Of a stretch of 64,000 nt of DNA, positions 47,140-59,150 are shown piece by piece (the stretch's first letter is position 1; every line of letters begins with the position of its first letter). The position numbers and the translations under genes are program-made. Source of the DNA: Thermus thermamylovorans (GTDB lineage Bacteria > Deinococcota > Deinococci > Deinococcales > Thermaceae); contig NZ_SIJL01000002.1 in the NCBI RefSeq assembly GCF_004307015.1, positions 15,084 through 79,083 of the forward strand, given 5' to 3'. The notes beneath the pieces are model-generated. The model did not search any database and was not told the DNA's origin. It was given only the letters and a program-made list of their open reading frames with translations.

Positions 47140-48233
47140 GCGCCACCTCCTTTGCGGACGGGTTTGGGGCTGTAGAGGAGGGCTCCCAGGAGCAGCAGGA
47201 ACGCGGCCAGGGAGAGGTAGAGGAGGAGGGAGCGGGGGAGGTCCAGGGCCACCACCAGGGCGGTGGCCAGGAACCAGACCAGGGCCGCGGGGAAGAGGAA
47301 GCCCCAGCCGAAGCGGAGGAGCTGGTCGTAGCGCAGGCGGAACCAGGTGGCCCGGATCCAGATGAAGAGGAAGAGCAGGAGGGCCATCTTGACCAGCATC
47401 CAGAGGTAGGGCACCTCCAGAAAGGGCATGGTCCAGCCCCCCAGGAAGAGGGTGGGGATGAGGGCGCTCGCCGTGATGAGGTGGATGTACTCCGCCATCT
47501 GGAAGAGGGCCCACTTGATGGAGCTGTACTCGGTGTGGTAGCCCCCCACCAGCTCCTGCTCCGCCTCCGGCAGGTCGAAGGGGGTGCGGGCGGCCTCGGC
47601 CAGGGCGGCGATGCTGTAGAGGAGGAAGGCGGGGAAGGCGTAGAGGATAAGCCAGCCGTTTTCCCTCTGCCAGAGGACGATCTCGTTGAGGTTGAGGCTC
47701 CCCACCAGGAGGACCGGGGCCAGGAGGGCGGCCCCCAGCCCCAAGGAGTAGCTGAAGAGGGCCGCTGAGGCCCGCAGGGAGCCCAGGAGGCTGTACTTGC
47801 TCCCCGAGGCCCAGCCCGCCAGGAAGATGCCGTAGATGGCCATCTCCCCCACGGCGAAGAGGTAGAGGAGGCCCAGGTCCAGGTTGAGGACCCAGGGGTT
47901 GTAGCCGAAGAAGCTGCCCGGGGGACCGAAGGGGATGGCCCCGAAGGCCAGGAGGGCGAAGGTCACAGCCAGGAGAGGGGCCAGGACGAAGAGCACCCGG
48001 TCGGCCCGGGCCACCACCAGATCTTCTTTGAAAATGCTCTTGATGGCGTCGGCGATGGGCTGGAAGAGGCCCCAAGGGCCCACCCGGTTCGGGCCCAAGC
48101 GGATCTGGAAACGGGCCAGGAGGCGGCGCTCGATGAGGGTCATGAAGGCGAAGGCGGTGAGGAGGGCCACCACCACCAGAAGGGCCTTCAGGGCCGCCAT
48201 CCAGTAGGGGTCCACGGGGTAGGGCCAGCTCAT
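47136..48233 (-). CDS. nuoH: NADH-quinone oxidoreductase subunit H (Nqo8)
   Basis: The 365-residue membrane subunit forms the quinone-binding chamber. [29 protein letters not shown] and the charged [20 protein letters not shown] loop are classic for the family. It overlaps nuoG (ATGA). Confidence 0.97.
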   Translation of the reverse strand: MSWPYPVDPYWMAALKALLVVVALLTAFAFMTLIERRLLARFQIRLGPNRVGPWGLFQPIADAIKSIFKEDLVVARADRVLFVLAPLLAVTFALLAFGAIPFGPPGSFFGYNPWVLNLDLGLLYLFAVGEMAIYGIFLAGWASGSKYSLLGSLRASAALFSYSLGLGAALLAPVLLVGSLNLNEIVLWQRENGWLILYAFPAFLLYSIAALAEAARTPFDLPEAEQELVGGYHTEYSSIKWALFQMAEYIHLITASALIPTLFLGGWTMPFLEVPYLWMLVKMALLLFLFIWIRATWFRLRYDQLLRFGWGFLFPAALVWFLATALVVALDLPRSLLLYLSLAAFLLLLGALLYSPKPVRKGGGA

Positions 48234-50593
48234 GCCTCACCCCCTGCGGGCACCAGGACCCGGGCCTCCGCCCGCCGCCCCGCGAAGGGGCCCAGGGCGC
48301 TGAGGTAGAGGAAGCCCTTGGTCACGTCCTCCCGCAGGACCACCTGGGCTTCCATCCGGCCCATGGGTCCCTCCACCGCCACCCTGGCCCCTTCGGGGAG
48401 GGCCTCCGCCCGGGCGGTCTCGGGGTGGACCCAAAGCTCGGGAGCCACGGCCTCCCCCGCCCGGCCTACGAGCTGGTGGGCCTTCCACATGCTGGGCCGG
48501 AGGTAAAGGCGGCCCTCCCCGGCCTTGGGCCGCAGGGCCTTGGTGCGGTGGGCGAGGAGGCCCATGGCGGAGGGCACCTTCCGGGCCCGAAGCTCCCTTT
48601 CCGCCTCCAGTCCGAGCCGGAAGGGCGGGCGCACTCCCAGGGCCTCCGCCAGGAGGGCCAGGGCCTGGATGGCCCCCTCCGCCTCCCCGTGCGCGATGGG
48701 GGTGGGGGAGAGGGGGAGGACCCGGCCCTCCAGGTTTACCAGGTAGCCCCGCTTTTCGTAGGGGGTGAGGGCGGGAAGGACCACGTGGGCGTAGCGCTCC
48801 GCCAGGGGGTGGAGGTGGCTCAGGTGCATCACCAGGAAGCGCTTGCCCCTGAGGGCCTCCTCCGGGGGGACGAAGCCGTAGTAGGCGTAGGGGGCCCCGG
48901 GCTCGTCCCAGGCCGCCCCTTTCTCCCCGGGCCAGACCCCCAGGGCCTCGAGGCCCCGGGCGTTCGCCGCCGGGGTCATGGCCAGGACCTTGGCCCCCTT
49001 GCGCTCGGCGAGGAGCCTGGCCCTTTCCGCGGCCACCGCGTCCTGGAGGACCCCGGCTCCCAGGATGAGGACGGGGTTTTGCGCCCTCTCCCAGGCTTCC
49101 TTGGCCCGCTGTACCGCCTCGCTCCCCTCCTTCTCACCTAGGAGGGCCAGGAGGAGCTCCCGCTCCTCCCCGGGGGCGTGGACCTCGTGGAGGGCGGCCC
49201 ACTTCATGAGGGGGGCGCGGTAGGGGGCAAAGAGGGCCATCTTGTCGGTGCGCCTGGGCATCCTTTCCTTGATCTGGAGGTCGGCGAAGGGGGTGCCGTG
49301 GGCGAAGCGCCTGGGGGGCTTCAGGTCGCGCACGAACTCGGAAAGGCGCAGGTGCAGGAGGGGGGCCTCCTCCGTGGGATCCCCCAGGACCAGGGCGAAG
49401 TCGGCCCTGAGGAGGTCCTCCAGGGTGGCCGCCGGGTAGAGGCTGGCGGGGGCGGCGGTGCGGCCCTCGAAGTCCAGGTGGGGGGTGCCTAGGGCCTTGG
49501 CCAGCTCGCTGGCCATCAGGGCCTCCTCGAGGGTGGCGTCCCCCGCCAGGTAGATCCCCACCTCCTCCTTCCGGGCCTCCCGTAAGCCCTCCCGCATGGC
49601 GGCGAAGGCCTCCTCCCAGGTGGCCTCCCGGAGCTTCCCGTCCTTGCGCACCAGGGGGGTGGTGAGGCGGTCCTCATCCGCCCACTCGTGCCCGAAGCGG
49701 CCCGCGTCGCAGAGCCAGAGGGCGTTCACCTCGGGCACCTCCCGGGCCCGGATGCGCAAAAGCTCCCCGCTACGGGTGTCCGCGGTGATGCCGCACCCCA
49801 CGGGGCAGAGGGCGCAGGTGGTGGGGGTTTCCTCCATCTCCCAGTTGCGGGCGCGGAAGCGGGCGGTGAGGTCCAGAAGCGCCCCCACCGGGCAGATGTC
49901 GGCGATGTTCCCGGAAAACCCCGAGGGGAGGCCGAAGTCCAGGGTGCCGATGAAGGTGTGCACCCCCCGCTCGATGAAGTCCAGGACCTCGTCCCCAGGG
50001 ATCTCCTCGAAGTAGCGCACGCAGCGCTTGCAGTGGATGCACCGCTCCCGGTCCAAGACGATGAAGGGGGAGAGGGGGTGGTGCTTGTCCACGTGGCGGC
50101 GGGTGAACTCAAAGCGGGTGTAGACGGGAAGGGCCAGGGGCTCCTCCTGGTAGTACTTCTCGTAAAGCCCGTACTCCACCGTGCGGTCCTGGAGCTCGCA
50201 GGCCCCGCCCTTGTCGCAGGTGGGGCAGTCTAAGGGGTGGTTGAGGAGGGTGAACTCCACCATCCCCGCCTGGGCCTCCCGCACCACCTCCGAGAGGGTG
50301 TCCACCACCATGCCCTCGGCCACCGCGGTGACGCAGCTGGCCGCCAGCTTGGGCTGCCAGGCGATCTCGGGCTCTCCCCCCTCGGTGAGGAGGGGCTTCC
50401 CGTCCGGGCCCCGCTTGGGGAGGCCGATCCGGACCAGGCACATGCGGCAGGCCCCGATGGGGGAGAGGTAGCGCTCCGAGCAGAAGAGGGGCACGTCGTA
50501 CCCCGCGTGGAAGACCGCGTCCATGACGCTGGTCCCCGGGGGCACCTCCACCACGCGGTCGTTCACCTTGACCCTGACCACCTTCACCTCCAA
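48230..50593 (-). CDS. nuoG: NADH-quinone oxidoreductase subunit G (Nqo3)
   Basis: The 787-residue peripheral-arm protein has N-terminal 2Fe-2S Cys ([15 protein letters not shown] type), the [18 protein letters not shown]-like cluster and [11 protein letters not shown]. It also keeps a molybdopterin-family 4Fe-4S site [11 protein letters not shown] with the distant Cys in LWLCDAG, the N7 cluster that many complex I enzymes lack. The formate dehydrogenase-like C-terminal half has no metal-cofactor function. It overlaps nuoF by 10 bp. Confidence 0.97.
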   Translation of the reverse strand: MEVKVVRVKVNDRVVEVPPGTSVMDAVFHAGYDVPLFCSERYLSPIGACRMCLVRIGLPKRGPDGKPLLTEGGEPEIAWQPKLAASCVTAVAEGMVVDTLSEVVREAQAGMVEFTLLNHPLDCPTCDKGGACELQDRTVEYGLYEKYYQEEPLALPVYTRFEFTRRHVDKHHPLSPFIVLDRERCIHCKRCVRYFEEIPGDEVLDFIERGVHTFIGTLDFGLPSGFSGNIADICPVGALLDLTARFRARNWEMEETPTTCALCPVGCGITADTRSGELLRIRAREVPEVNALWLCDAGRFGHEWADEDRLTTPLVRKDGKLREATWEEAFAAMREGLREARKEEVGIYLAGDATLEEALMASELAKALGTPHLDFEGRTAAPASLYPAATLEDLLRADFALVLGDPTEEAPLLHLRLSEFVRDLKPPRRFAHGTPFADLQIKERMPRRTDKMALFAPYRAPLMKWAALHEVHAPGEERELLLALLGEKEGSEAVQRAKEAWERAQNPVLILGAGVLQDAVAAERARLLAERKGAKVLAMTPAANARGLEALGVWPGEKGAAWDEPGAPYAYYGFVPPEEALRGKRFLVMHLSHLHPLAERYAHVVLPALTPYEKRGYLVNLEGRVLPLSPTPIAHGEAEGAIQALALLAEALGVRPPFRLGLEAERELRARKVPSAMGLLAHRTKALRPKAGEGRLYLRPSMWKAHQLVGRAGEAVAPELWVHPETARAEALPEGARVAVEGPMGRMEAQVVLREDVTKGFLYLSALGPFAGRRAEARVLVPAGGEA

Positions 50594-51897
50594 AGGCTCG
50601 GCCTGGGCACGGGCCGCCCCTCCCGCGCCAGGGCCAGGTACTGGTCCTTGAAGTGCCTAAGCGAGCCCTTCACCGGCCAGACGGCGGCGTCCGCCAGGGG
50701 GCAGAAGCTCCGGCCCTCGATGAGGGGCAGGAGGGCCTCCAGGGTCTCCACGTCCTTCTCCTCCCCCTGGCCGCTGCCGATCTTGGCGAAGAGCTCCACC
50801 ATGAACCCCGCCACCCCTTCCCGGCAGGGGGTGCACTTGCCGCAGGACTCGTGGGCGTAGAAGCGGGTCACGTTCCACATGGCGTCCACCACGCTCACCC
50901 GCTCGGGGATGAGGATGACCCCGCCCGTGCCCAGCATGGAGCCCTGGGCCTGGAGGTGCTCGTAGCTCATGGGGGTGTCCAGGACCTCCTCGGTGAAGGG
51001 GAGGGGCGGGGTGGAGGACCCCCCGGGGATGAGGGCCTGGATGGGCTCCAGGGGCCCTCCCGCCCACTCGTAGAGGAGTTCCCGCAAGGTGGTGCCCATG
51101 GGGAGCTCGTAGACCCCGGGCCGCCGCACGGGGCCGGAAACCTGGTAGAGCTTCATGCCTTTGGACTGGTCGGTGCCCATGCTGGCGAACCAGTCGGCCC
51201 CCCGCTCCAGGGTGGGCACCACCGCGGCCAGGGTCTCCACGTTGTTGATGGTGGTGGGCCTGCCCCAAAGCCCCGACTGGGCGGGGAAGGGAGGCTTGAG
51301 CCGGGGGTTGGCCCTGAGGCCCTCCAGGGAGTTCATGAGGGCGGTCTCCTCCCCGCAGATGTAGGCCCCGGCGCCCCGGTGGACGTGCACCTGGAAGGAG
51401 AACCCTGTGCCGAAGAGGTTTTCCCCCAAGTACCCCCGTTCCCGGGCCTCCCGGATGGCGGCCTCGAGGCGGTCCGCCGCCTTGCGGTACTCCCCGCGCA
51501 CGTAGATGTACCCCACCGTGGCCCCTATGGCGTAGCCCGCCAGGATCATCCCCTCCAGGAGGAGGTGGGGGACGTCCTCCAGGATGTAGCGGTCCTTGAA
51601 GCTCCCGGGCTCGGACTCGTCGGCGTTGCAGATGAGGTAGTGCTGCTTCCCGTCCTTGGGCATGAAGCCCCACTTCACCCCCGTGGGGAAGCCCGCCCCG
51701 CCCCGGCCCCGGAGGCCCGAGCGCTTCACCTCCTCGATGACCTCCTCCGGGGTTTTCTCCTTCAGGACCCTCTTGGCGGTCTCGTAGCCCCCGTGCCGCA
51801 GGTAGTAGTCCAGGGTCCAACTTCCCTCCTTCCCCACGTGGGCGTAGAGGGTCCGCTCAAAACGGGGATCTTTTCCGGAAACGATGGGCCCGGTCAT
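50584..51897 (-). CDS. nuoF: NADH-quinone oxidoreductase subunit F (Nqo1), FMN/NADH site
   Basis: The 437-residue protein holds FMN and NADH ([15 protein letters not shown] and [14 protein letters not shown]) and cluster N3 ([12 protein letters not shown]). ATG 51897 overlaps the nuoE stop. The frame further upstream is not coding. It is the electron entry point of complex I. Confidence 0.97.
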   Translation of the reverse strand: MTGPIVSGKDPRFERTLYAHVGKEGSWTLDYYLRHGGYETAKRVLKEKTPEEVIEEVKRSGLRGRGGAGFPTGVKWGFMPKDGKQHYLICNADESEPGSFKDRYILEDVPHLLLEGMILAGYAIGATVGYIYVRGEYRKAADRLEAAIREARERGYLGENLFGTGFSFQVHVHRGAGAYICGEETALMNSLEGLRANPRLKPPFPAQSGLWGRPTTINNVETLAAVVPTLERGADWFASMGTDQSKGMKLYQVSGPVRRPGVYELPMGTTLRELLYEWAGGPLEPIQALIPGGSSTPPLPFTEEVLDTPMSYEHLQAQGSMLGTGGVILIPERVSVVDAMWNVTRFYAHESCGKCTPCREGVAGFMVELFAKIGSGQGEEKDVETLEALLPLIEGRSFCPLADAAVWPVKGSLRHFKDQYLALAREGRPVPRPSLWR

Positions 51898-52439
51898 ACC
51901 TCCACCTCGTGCACGTGGTGGCCGCACTTGCCGGGGAGCGCGATCTCCTCGAGGCGCTTCCCTGCCCTTAGGCCCTCCAAAAGTGCTCTGAGCCGTTCCC
52001 GGGTCACGCACTCCACGTAGGGCTCGTCGTTCACCTGCACCACGGGGGCGGTGTGGCAGCTTCCCAGGCACTCCACCTTCTGCACGCTGAAAAGGCCGTC
52101 CGGGGTCACCTCCCCCGGGCCGATGCCCAGCTCCTCCGTGAGGTGGTCCCATAGCTCGTCCGCCCCCGCCAGCTTGCAGGAGAGGGTGGAGCAGACCTGG
52201 AGGTGGTACTTGCCGGTGGGCACGAACTGGTAGTAGGAGTAAAAGCTCGCCACCCCCAGGACCTCGGTGGGGGTGGTGCCCACCAGGCGGGCGATCTCCT
52301 CCACCCGCTCGGGCCGGATCCAGCCCTCCTCCTGCTGCACCTTTCGGAGAAGGGGCATGAGGGCGGCACGGCGGCCCTCGAGGGGATACTTGGCGAAGGT
52401 TTCCTCCAGAAACTCCCGCTTGTCGTCGAAGAACCCCAT
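51894..52439 (-). CDS. nuoE: NADH-quinone oxidoreductase subunit E (Nqo2)
   Basis: The 181-residue, thioredoxin-like subunit binds 2Fe-2S cluster N1a through [10 protein letters not shown] and [11 protein letters not shown]. The length equals Thermus Nqo2. It follows nuoD by 9 bp. Confidence 0.97.
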   Translation of the reverse strand: MGFFDDKREFLEETFAKYPLEGRRAALMPLLRKVQQEEGWIRPERVEEIARLVGTTPTEVLGVASFYSYYQFVPTGKYHLQVCSTLSCKLAGADELWDHLTEELGIGPGEVTPDGLFSVQKVECLGSCHTAPVVQVNDEPYVECVTRERLRALLEGLRAGKRLEEIALPGKCGHHVHEVEV

Positions 52440-52448
52440 CTTCCCTCC

Positions 52449-53669
52449 TCAGCGGTCCACGTCCCCCATGACCGGGTCCAGGCTGGCGATGATGGCCACC
52501 ATGTCCGCCACCTGCTCCCCCTTGCAGGCATAGGGCAGGCTTTGCAGGTTCACGAAGCTGGGGGCCCGCACCTTCACCCGGTAGGGCATGCTCCCCCCGT
52601 CGGAGACGAGGTAGTAGCCGAGCTCCCCGCGGGCGCTCTCCGTGGGCACGTACACCTCCCCCTTGGGGGGGTGGAAGCCCTCGGTGTAGTGCTTGAAGTG
52701 GTAGATGACCGCCTCCATGGAGGTCTCCAGGAGGTGCCTGGGAGGGGGGGTGATCTGGGGGTTGGGGTCGCGCACCGGCCCCGGCTCCAGCCGCTCCAGG
52801 GCCTGCTTTATGATCTTCACCGACTCCCGCATCTCCCGGATGCGGATGAGCATGCGGTCGAACACGTCCCCCCGCTCCCCCAAGGGCACCTCGAACCGGT
52901 AGGTGTCGTAGCCCGCGTAGGGGTAGGCCTTGCGCACGTCGTAGTTCACCCCGCTGGCCCTGAGGGACCCCCCGGTGAGGCCCAGCCCGATGGCCACCTC
53001 GGGGGGGATGACCCCCACGCCCCGGGCCCTTTCGTGGAAGATGGGGCTTTCCGCGAAGAGGGCCTCGTACTCGTCGATGCGGTGGGGCAGGACCTGCAAA
53101 AGCTTTTTAAGCTCGGGCACGAACTCCTCGGGAAGGTCCTCCTTGACCCCGCCGATGCGGATGTAGTTGTGGTGGAAGCGCTGGCCCGTGACCCACTCGA
53201 AGAGGTCCAGGATGGCCTCCCGCTCGCGGAAGGCGTAGAAGAAGGGGGTGAGGGCCCCGAGGTCCAAAAGCCCGGTGCCCAGGAAGACCAGGTGGCTGGC
53301 CAGGCGGGAGAGCTCGTTGAGGATGATGCGGATGGTCTCGGCCCTCGGGGGTACCACCGCCCCCACCAGCCGCTCCACCGCCAGGGCGTAGGCCAGGTCG
53401 TGGGCGAAGGAGTGGAGGTAGTCCATCCGGGGCGTATACGTGATCACCTGCGTATACGTCCGGTGCTCCATGTTCTTCTCGAAGCCGGTGTGGAGGTAAC
53501 CGATGTGGGGGACGAGGTCCAGCACCTCCTCGCCCGAAAGGGTTACCACCACCCGCAAGACCCCGTGGGTGGAGGGGTGTTGGGGCCCCACGTTCAGGGT
53601 CATCACCTCGGTGCGGAGCTCCTTGGGCTCCTCCGCCACCTCTGGGTCCAGGTCCAGGTAGTCCTTCAT
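52449..53669 (-). CDS. nuoD: NADH-quinone oxidoreductase subunit D (Nqo4)
   Basis: The 406-residue protein forms the quinone site with NuoB. It has [12 protein letters not shown] near the N-terminus and [26 protein letters not shown] near the end, and the hydrogenase Cys ligands are absent, as expected. It follows nuoC by 9 bp. Confidence 0.97.
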   Translation of the reverse strand: MKDYLDLDPEVAEEPKELRTEVMTLNVGPQHPSTHGVLRVVVTLSGEEVLDLVPHIGYLHTGFEKNMEHRTYTQVITYTPRMDYLHSFAHDLAYALAVERLVGAVVPPRAETIRIILNELSRLASHLVFLGTGLLDLGALTPFFYAFREREAILDLFEWVTGQRFHHNYIRIGGVKEDLPEEFVPELKKLLQVLPHRIDEYEALFAESPIFHERARGVGVIPPEVAIGLGLTGGSLRASGVNYDVRKAYPYAGYDTYRFEVPLGERGDVFDRMLIRIREMRESVKIIKQALERLEPGPVRDPNPQITPPPRHLLETSMEAVIYHFKHYTEGFHPPKGEVYVPTESARGELGYYLVSDGGSMPYRVKVRAPSFVNLQSLPYACKGEQVADMVAIIASLDPVMGDVDR

Positions 53670-53678
53670 CGGGCCTCC

Positions 53679-54323
53679 CTAGCCAACCGAGCCCCTGCCG
53701 GGGCCCTTTTCTCCCCTGGCCTTCTGGAGGTCGGCCCAAAGGGCCCGGTACCCCTTGCGGCTACCCCCCCGGTAGGCGGTGAGGCCGGGGTCCTTGCCGG
53801 TGAGGGCGGCCCGGAACTCCCAGGGCACCAGGAAGCGCCCCTCGCGGAACAGGGTGGGGGTTTCCCCCAGGGGGAAGTCCTTGCGCAGGGGGTGGCCCTC
53901 GAGGTCCTCCGGGGTGAGGATCTTCCTGAGGTCCGGGTGCCCCTCAAAGACGATGCCGAACAGGTCGTACACCTCCCGCTCCAGGAAGTTCGCGCTCCCC
54001 CAGAGGTCGGTCACCGTGGGCAGCCTGGGGTCCTTCTCCGGCACGTAGACCCGGACGAAGAAGCGGCTCCCATCCCCATCCCGCCACCCTGGCAGGGAAA
54101 CCAGCTCGTAGACCACGGAGAAGCGCTCGGGCTTGGGGTCCGGGTACTCCAGGTAGTCGATGCCCACGATGTCCGCCAGGTAGTTGAAGCCGAGCGCCTG
54201 GTAGCGGGCCATCTCCCCCTTGAAGGCCTCCCGGGGCAGGACCACCCACAGGTTCCCAAGCCCGTTGTCCTCTATGGCGTAGCCCTTGGTACGGGCCTCC
54301 TCCAGCACGCCCTGAAGCCGCAC
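53679..54323 (-). CDS. nuoC: NADH-quinone oxidoreductase subunit C (Nqo5)
   Basis: The 214-residue peripheral subunit has the 30-kDa signature ERE(V)[18 protein letters not shown] and [11 protein letters not shown]. The start is GTG 54323. A C-terminal Lys/Arg-rich tail after [14 protein letters not shown] is longer than the fold needs. It lies 3 bp after nuoB. Confidence 0.95.
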   Translation of the reverse strand: MRLQGVLEEARTKGYAIEDNGLGNLWVVLPREAFKGEMARYQALGFNYLADIVGIDYLEYPDPKPERFSVVYELVSLPGWRDGDGSRFFVRVYVPEKDPRLPTVTDLWGSANFLEREVYDLFGIVFEGHPDLRKILTPEDLEGHPLRKDFPLGETPTLFREGRFLVPWEFRAALTGKDPGLTAYRGGSRKGYRALWADLQKARGEKGPGRGSVG

Positions 54324-54326
54324 GCC

Positions 54327-54872
54327 TCACCCCCTTGCCCGGCGCCAGGCGGCCACCGGGGGGAGCCTTTCCCCCCGGTCGTTGTAGGCCTCCCCGCGCA
54401 CCTTCTTTTGCAGCTGCATCACCGCGTAGATGAGGGCCTCGGGGCGCGGGGGGCAGCCCGGCACGTACACGTCCACCGGCACCACCGAGTCCACGTTCTG
54501 CACGATGGCGTAGTTGTTGAACATCCCCCCGGAGCTGGCGCAGGCCCCCATGGAGATCACCCACTTGGGGTCGGGCATCTGCTCCCAGACCCGGCGCATC
54601 ACCGGGGCCATCTTCTTGGAAAGCCTCCCGGCCACGATCATCACGTCCGCCTGGCGGGGGCTCGCCCGGAAGACCTCGCTGCCGAAGCGGGCCAGGTCGT
54701 TGCGGGCGTCGGTGGAGGCCATCATCTCGATGGCGCAGCAGGCGAGGCCAAACGTGGCGGGCCACAAGGAGTTGGAGCGCCCCCAGGCCACCAGCTTTTC
54801 CAGGGTGGTGAAGAGGATGCCCTCCCTTTCCAGCTCCTGCACGTCCCGCTCGAAGAGTTCTTTCAGCGCCAC
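54327..54872 (-). CDS. nuoB: NADH-quinone oxidoreductase subunit B (Nqo6), N2 cluster
   Basis: The 181 residues equal Nqo6. It carries the terminal 4Fe-4S cluster N2: tandem Cys in [11 protein letters not shown], then MGACASSGG and [11 protein letters not shown]. The GTG start at 54872 overlaps nuoA by 10 bp. The longer upstream frame is a nuoA shadow. Confidence 0.96.
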   Translation of the reverse strand: MALKELFERDVQELEREGILFTTLEKLVAWGRSNSLWPATFGLACCAIEMMASTDARNDLARFGSEVFRASPRQADVMIVAGRLSKKMAPVMRRVWEQMPDPKWVISMGACASSGGMFNNYAIVQNVDSVVPVDVYVPGCPPRPEALIYAVMQLQKKVRGEAYNDRGERLPPVAAWRRARG

Positions 54873-55222
54873 CGCATCACCCCCTTCCACCACTCGTAGA
54901 GGAAGCCCACCAGGAGGAGGAGGGTAAAGCCCACGACCCCGAGGAAGCCGTAAAACCCGAGGCCCCCGGCGCTCACGGCATAGGGCCAGAGGAAGGCGAT
55001 CTCCACATCGAAGAGGATGAAGAGCATGGCCACCACATAGAAGTGGACGGGAAAGCGCCGCACCTCCCCGGCGGGGTCGTTCCCCGACTCGTAGGGCATC
55101 AGCTTGGCCCTGTCCGGCTTTTTGGGTCCCAGGAGGGCTCCTACCACCAGGGCCGCCAACCCGATGAACAGGGCTACCCCCAGGTAGATCAGGATGTTCA
55201 CGTATTCCGCTATTGGCGCCAA
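54863..55222 (-). CDS. nuoA: NADH-quinone oxidoreductase subunit A (Nqo7)
   Basis: The 119-residue protein has three helices with the conserved loop [35 protein letters not shown]. The start codon is TTG, defined by a strong AAAGGAGG ribosome-binding site. It is the first gene of the 14-gene nuo operon. Confidence 0.96.
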   Translation of the reverse strand: MAPIAEYVNILIYLGVALFIGLAALVVGALLGPKKPDRAKLMPYESGNDPAGEVRRFPVHFYVVAMLFILFDVEIAFLWPYAVSAGGLGFYGFLGVVGFTLLLLVGFLYEWWKGVMRWR

Positions 55223-55295
55223 GGTTCCCTCCTTTCGTGCATCTCTTCACGAGGCAGGCGCCCAAGCCCCCCTAGCCCTGCCCCATCTCCCGCCC

Positions 55296-55304
55296 ATCTT
55301 ATCA
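55296..55304 (-). promoter_or_regulatory. Extended -10 of the nuo operon promoter
   Basis: Minus-strand TGATAAGAT (TGn plus TAAGAT) lies about 75 nt before the nuoA TTG. TTGCCC lies 14 bp upstream of it, a short spacing for a -35, so the extended -10 is likely the main contact. The leader ends in AAAGGAGGGAACC. Confidence 0.5.
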
Positions 55305-55385
55305 CCCGCCCCCGGGGGCAATAGGGAGGGAGTACACCGAGGCGGGGGTACCTGGTGTAATCCAGCTTCCCCTACAGTCCGGGAG

Positions 55386-56936
<1,551 letters not shown>

Positions 56937-56940
<4 letters not shown>

Positions 56941-57581
56941 CCCTTAAGGAGAGCCCTCAGCTCCCCGTAGAGGCGTTTGGTTTCCTCGGGGGTCTTGCCA
57001 TAGCCCCCGTACCTGGTCACAATCTTGGCTGCCTCCTTGCCCAGCCCCTTCTCGCGGAGCCGCTCCAGGAGCTGGTCGATGAGGCGGTAGGCCTCGGGCT
57101 TCTCCTCTTCGGGAGGCCCCTCCGGGGTTTCACCGGCTTCGGGCAGCCTGGGCGGGGTGAAGCGGCCCTTTTCCGGGTCGTGGTCCACCCACTGCTTCTC
57201 CAGGCGGTAGAGGTACCGGCCCACCCCGAACTTCACCGCCGCCCGCTTGAGGGCGTCGGAGAAGGCGGCTTTCAGGGAATCCCCCTCGCCCACGTCCTCC
57301 TTGCTCACCCCCAGGAGGGTGAGGCGGCACTTCACCTCCACCAGCCGCTCCCGGCGCTCGCCCCGCTCGTCCTTGACGGTGCGCTCCTGGTCCGAGAGCA
57401 CCTCGTAGGCGTCCTGCCAGCCCTCGGGCCCCACCACCCGGTCCAGCCGGTCGAGAACGGTACGGGCGTCCACGTAGGGCACCACCAGGGCCCGCTTTCG
57501 GTCCCGGCTCAGGGCCTCGATGCGCCACTGCACCTCGCCGGGGGGAAAAGGCTCGGCCAGCTTCTGCCAGACTTCGTCCAT
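56937..57581 (-). CDS. ddrA: DdrA-like Rad52/Rad22 family single-strand annealing protein
   Basis: The 214-residue protein is similar to Deinococcus DdrA: APFPPGEVQWRIEALSRDRKRAL-like N-terminus (here EPFPPGEVQWRIE), the YVDARTVLDRLDRVVGPEGWQDAYEV segment, and the Rad52 signature ALKRAAVKFGVGRYLYRLE. The family binds 3' ends of single-stranded DNA and protects them. The C-terminal acidic linker (PEGPPEEEKPEAY) is followed by a helical tail. The promoter overlaps tandem 9-mers. It leads an operon with a phosphatase and rsmA. Confidence 0.82.
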
Positions 57582-57587
57582 GCCTAA

Positions 57588-57611
57588 AGTGTACTTAAGG
57601 CTGCACTTAAG
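57588..57611 (-). promoter_or_regulatory. ddrA promoter with tandem 9-mer operator-like repeats
   Basis: The plus strand shows GTACTTAAG (57591-57599) and GCACTTAAG (57603-57611), 12 bp apart. On the minus strand the nearer one overlaps -10 TACACT (57588-57593), which lies 6 nt before the ddrA ATG. A protein bound here would control a leaderless ddrA mRNA. Confidence 0.55.
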
Positions 57612-57631
57612 AGGGTAGCCGGGTTTTGTCC

Positions 57632-57637
57632 TAGCAT
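57632..57637 (+). promoter_or_regulatory. -10 box for the secreted 111-residue protein
   Basis: TAGCAT is followed by GGGGGC and ATG 57644, so a leaderless transcript is predicted. It is divergent from ddrA, with about 60 bp between start codons. Confidence 0.5.
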
Positions 57638-57643
57638 GGGGGC

Positions 57644-57979
57644 ATGCGCTGGGTTTTCCTCCTGCCGTTTTTGCTGTCGGCTTGGGCCCTGGAGGTGCGG
57701 CTTTCGGGAACCCTGGTCTTCGACCTCTTCCCCCAGGCGGTGGTGGTGGAGCGCTTTCCGGAGCCGCAAGGGCTCGTGGTGGTCTACCGCTACTCCCAGG
57801 CGGAGGCCATCTTCCGCCACCACGACGCCGACCTCCGCCGCCGGGGCTGGGTGCGGGTCAAGTACGAGGTGAAGCGGGGGGAGTGGAAAGCGGAGTACCG
57901 CAAGGGCAAGGCCAAGGCCAAGCTTTCCGTGAAGGACAAGAAGGGCCGGGTGGAGGTGCGCCTCAAGGAAGGGGACTAG
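57644..57979 (+). CDS. Small secreted protein of unknown function
   Basis: The 111-residue protein has a short signal peptide (MRWVFLLPFLLSAWA, cut likely after LSAWA). The mature part is Lys/Arg-rich beta-strand sequence ending in KVRGEWKAEYRKGKAKAKLSVKDKKG-like charged repeats. I do not recognise a family. Its TAG stop overlaps the -35 of the following tRNA gene. Confidence 0.65.
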   Translation: MRWVFLLPFLLSAWALEVRLSGTLVFDLFPQAVVVERFPEPQGLVVVYRYSQAEAIFRHHDADLRRRGWVRVKYEVKRGEWKAEYRKGKAKAKLSVKDKKGRVEVRLKEGD

Positions 57980-58005
57980 ACAAGGCTAAAGCCCCCCGCT
58001 ACCAT
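57977..58005 (+). promoter_or_regulatory. tRNA-Ala promoter
   Basis: -35 TAGACA at 57977-57982, a 17-bp spacer and -10 TACCAT at 58000-58005 predict transcription from about 58012, 5 nt before the mature tRNA. The first three -35 bases are the stop codon of the preceding gene. Confidence 0.6.
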
Positions 58006-58016
58006 ATAGGGCGCGT

Positions 58017-58092
58017 GGGGCCGTGGCGCAGCTGGGAGCGCGCCTGAATCGCACTCAGGAGGTCACGGGTTCGAGTCCCGTCGGCTCCACCA
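58017..58092 (+). tRNA. tRNA-Ala (anticodon CGC)
   Basis: The 76-nt gene gives a full cloverleaf with an encoded CCA end. The anticodon stem CCTGA/TCAGG encloses loop ATCGCAC (anticodon CGC, reading GCG), and the T-loop is GGTTCGAGTCC. The acceptor pair G3:U70, the alanine identity element, is present. The 3' end is followed by a hairpin and then a small low-GC island with a recombinase stub, so it may be an old integration site. No second copy of its 3' end was found nearby. Confidence 0.97.
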
Positions 58093-58111
58093 GCAGCAGG
58101 ACGAAAAAACC

Positions 58112-58137
58112 GCCCCCGGGGAGCTAGCCCCGGGGGC
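58112..58137 (+). terminator. Terminator after tRNA-Ala
   Basis: A 10-bp stem (GCCCCCGGGG/CCCCGGGGGC) with an AGCTAG loop is followed by CTTTG. It also separates the tRNA from the minus-strand island genes. Confidence 0.6.
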
Positions 58138-58157
58138 CTTTGTAGCTAAAGGTGTAG

Positions 58158-59150
58158 CTAGGCCTCGGGAAGTTCCTTCGCCCCCTCAACCTCGAGGGCT
58201 TGGAAGTCCCTCTCGCCCGGCCCGGCCTTTTCTTCCGCTGCCAGCCTTACCCGCTTGCCAAAAAGCTCCAAAAGCTTAGGAAGCAAGTCTGGTCCATAGC
58301 GGAAGTTGAGGGTGGTGCCCGTGTATTCCTGGGGCTTCAGGGAAAGCTCACGCAGATGGGCTTCCCCGTCCAGTTTGATGGCGTCCAAAAGCCCCTCAAA
58401 AACCTGGAGGGACTTTCTGCTGGCTTCCCGCACAACTTCCCTTAGCCGTTCTTCCCCCTTGGCGCGGAGCTCTGGCGTGATAACTCCCTTCCATTGGCGC
58501 CCCCCTTCGCCATAGCGGGCCAACTCCACCACACCTTCTTGCTTCCCGAGTTCGATGACGCTTTCTAGAGCAGCGGCCACCAGCTCGGGATCCTCGCCGG
58601 GAGGGGCACCCTCCCCAGCCCATTCCACCCCCTGAAGGATGAGGTCCAAGGCCATGTGCCCCACATCCGCCTCTTCAAACAGGGGGGTGGACCCCGAGCT
58701 GCGCAAGCCGAGCACTACGCTGCCGGGAGCCACAAAAGCCACCGTGGGATAAGGCGGGGTTTTGGAAACGCCCAGGCGCTTGGCCACGGCCTTGGCCGCA
58801 ATACGGTACGCCTTTGTGGTGCTCTCCACGAGCCTTTCCAGGGCGCTCAAGGGGATTTCCCCGAAGTTCAGACCCTTGCCCCGAACGCGCACCTCGAGGT
58901 CCACCTGGGGACGAACGGTCTCCGGGTCGTCGGAGAAAAGCAGCCTGACCACTTCTCCAGGGGCCGGGTTTCGGGCCGCGGCCGCATCGATGAGGTCATA
59001 AAGGCGTTCGCTTACCTCGGGCTCAAAGGCACAGAAGCCGTCTTCACTTTCCTCATCGCAAAGAGCAGGGACGCCCAGGATGACCACCACGGCGCCGCTG
59101 GGCAGGGTGTGGGTGTACGTGATGGTCTTTTTTACCAACGCCCCGTTCAT
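58158..59150 (-). CDS. Unknown protein with MqsA/YgiT-like N-terminus fused to a 260-residue domain
   Basis: The 330-residue protein is not of a named family I know. Its first 55 residues (KKTITYTHTLPSGAVVVILGVPAL, then EPEVSERLYDLIDAA) follow the YgiT/MqsA antitoxin zinc-domain pattern, but only two Cys remain (ALCDEESEDGFC) instead of CxxC pairs. The rest holds IPLSALERLVESTTKAYR and FVAPGSVVLGL, a pattern seen in uncharacterised bacterial proteins. It overlaps the DUF4258 gene by 4 bp. Codon use is less G/C-rich than the host. It may be the antitoxin or immunity partner. Confidence 0.55.
   Translation of the reverse strand: MNGALVKKTITYTHTLPSGAVVVILGVPALCDEESEDGFCAFEPEVSERLYDLIDAAAARNPAPGEVVRLLFSDDPETVRPQVDLEVRVRGKGLNFGEIPLSALERLVESTTKAYRIAAKAVAKRLGVSKTPPYPTVAFVAPGSVVLGLRSSGSTPLFEEADVGHMALDLILQGVEWAGEGAPPGEDPELVAAALESVIELGKQEGVVELARYGEGGRQWKGVITPELRAKGEERLREVVREASRKSLQVFEGLLDAIKLDGEAHLRELSLKPQEYTGTTLNFRYGPDLLPKLLELFGKRVRLAAEEKAGPGERDFQALEVEGAKELPEA

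Noticed and set aside
53433-53458. Two CGTATACG palindromes in nuoD
   Set aside because: They encode the repeated Thr-Tyr-Thr pattern in [10 protein letters not shown], so protein sequence explains the symmetry.
58141-58160. TGTAGCTA direct repeat after the tRNA terminator
   Set aside because: Two 8-bp copies 12 bp apart in a short stretch can arise by chance, and one covers the stop codon; too weak to call an att site.
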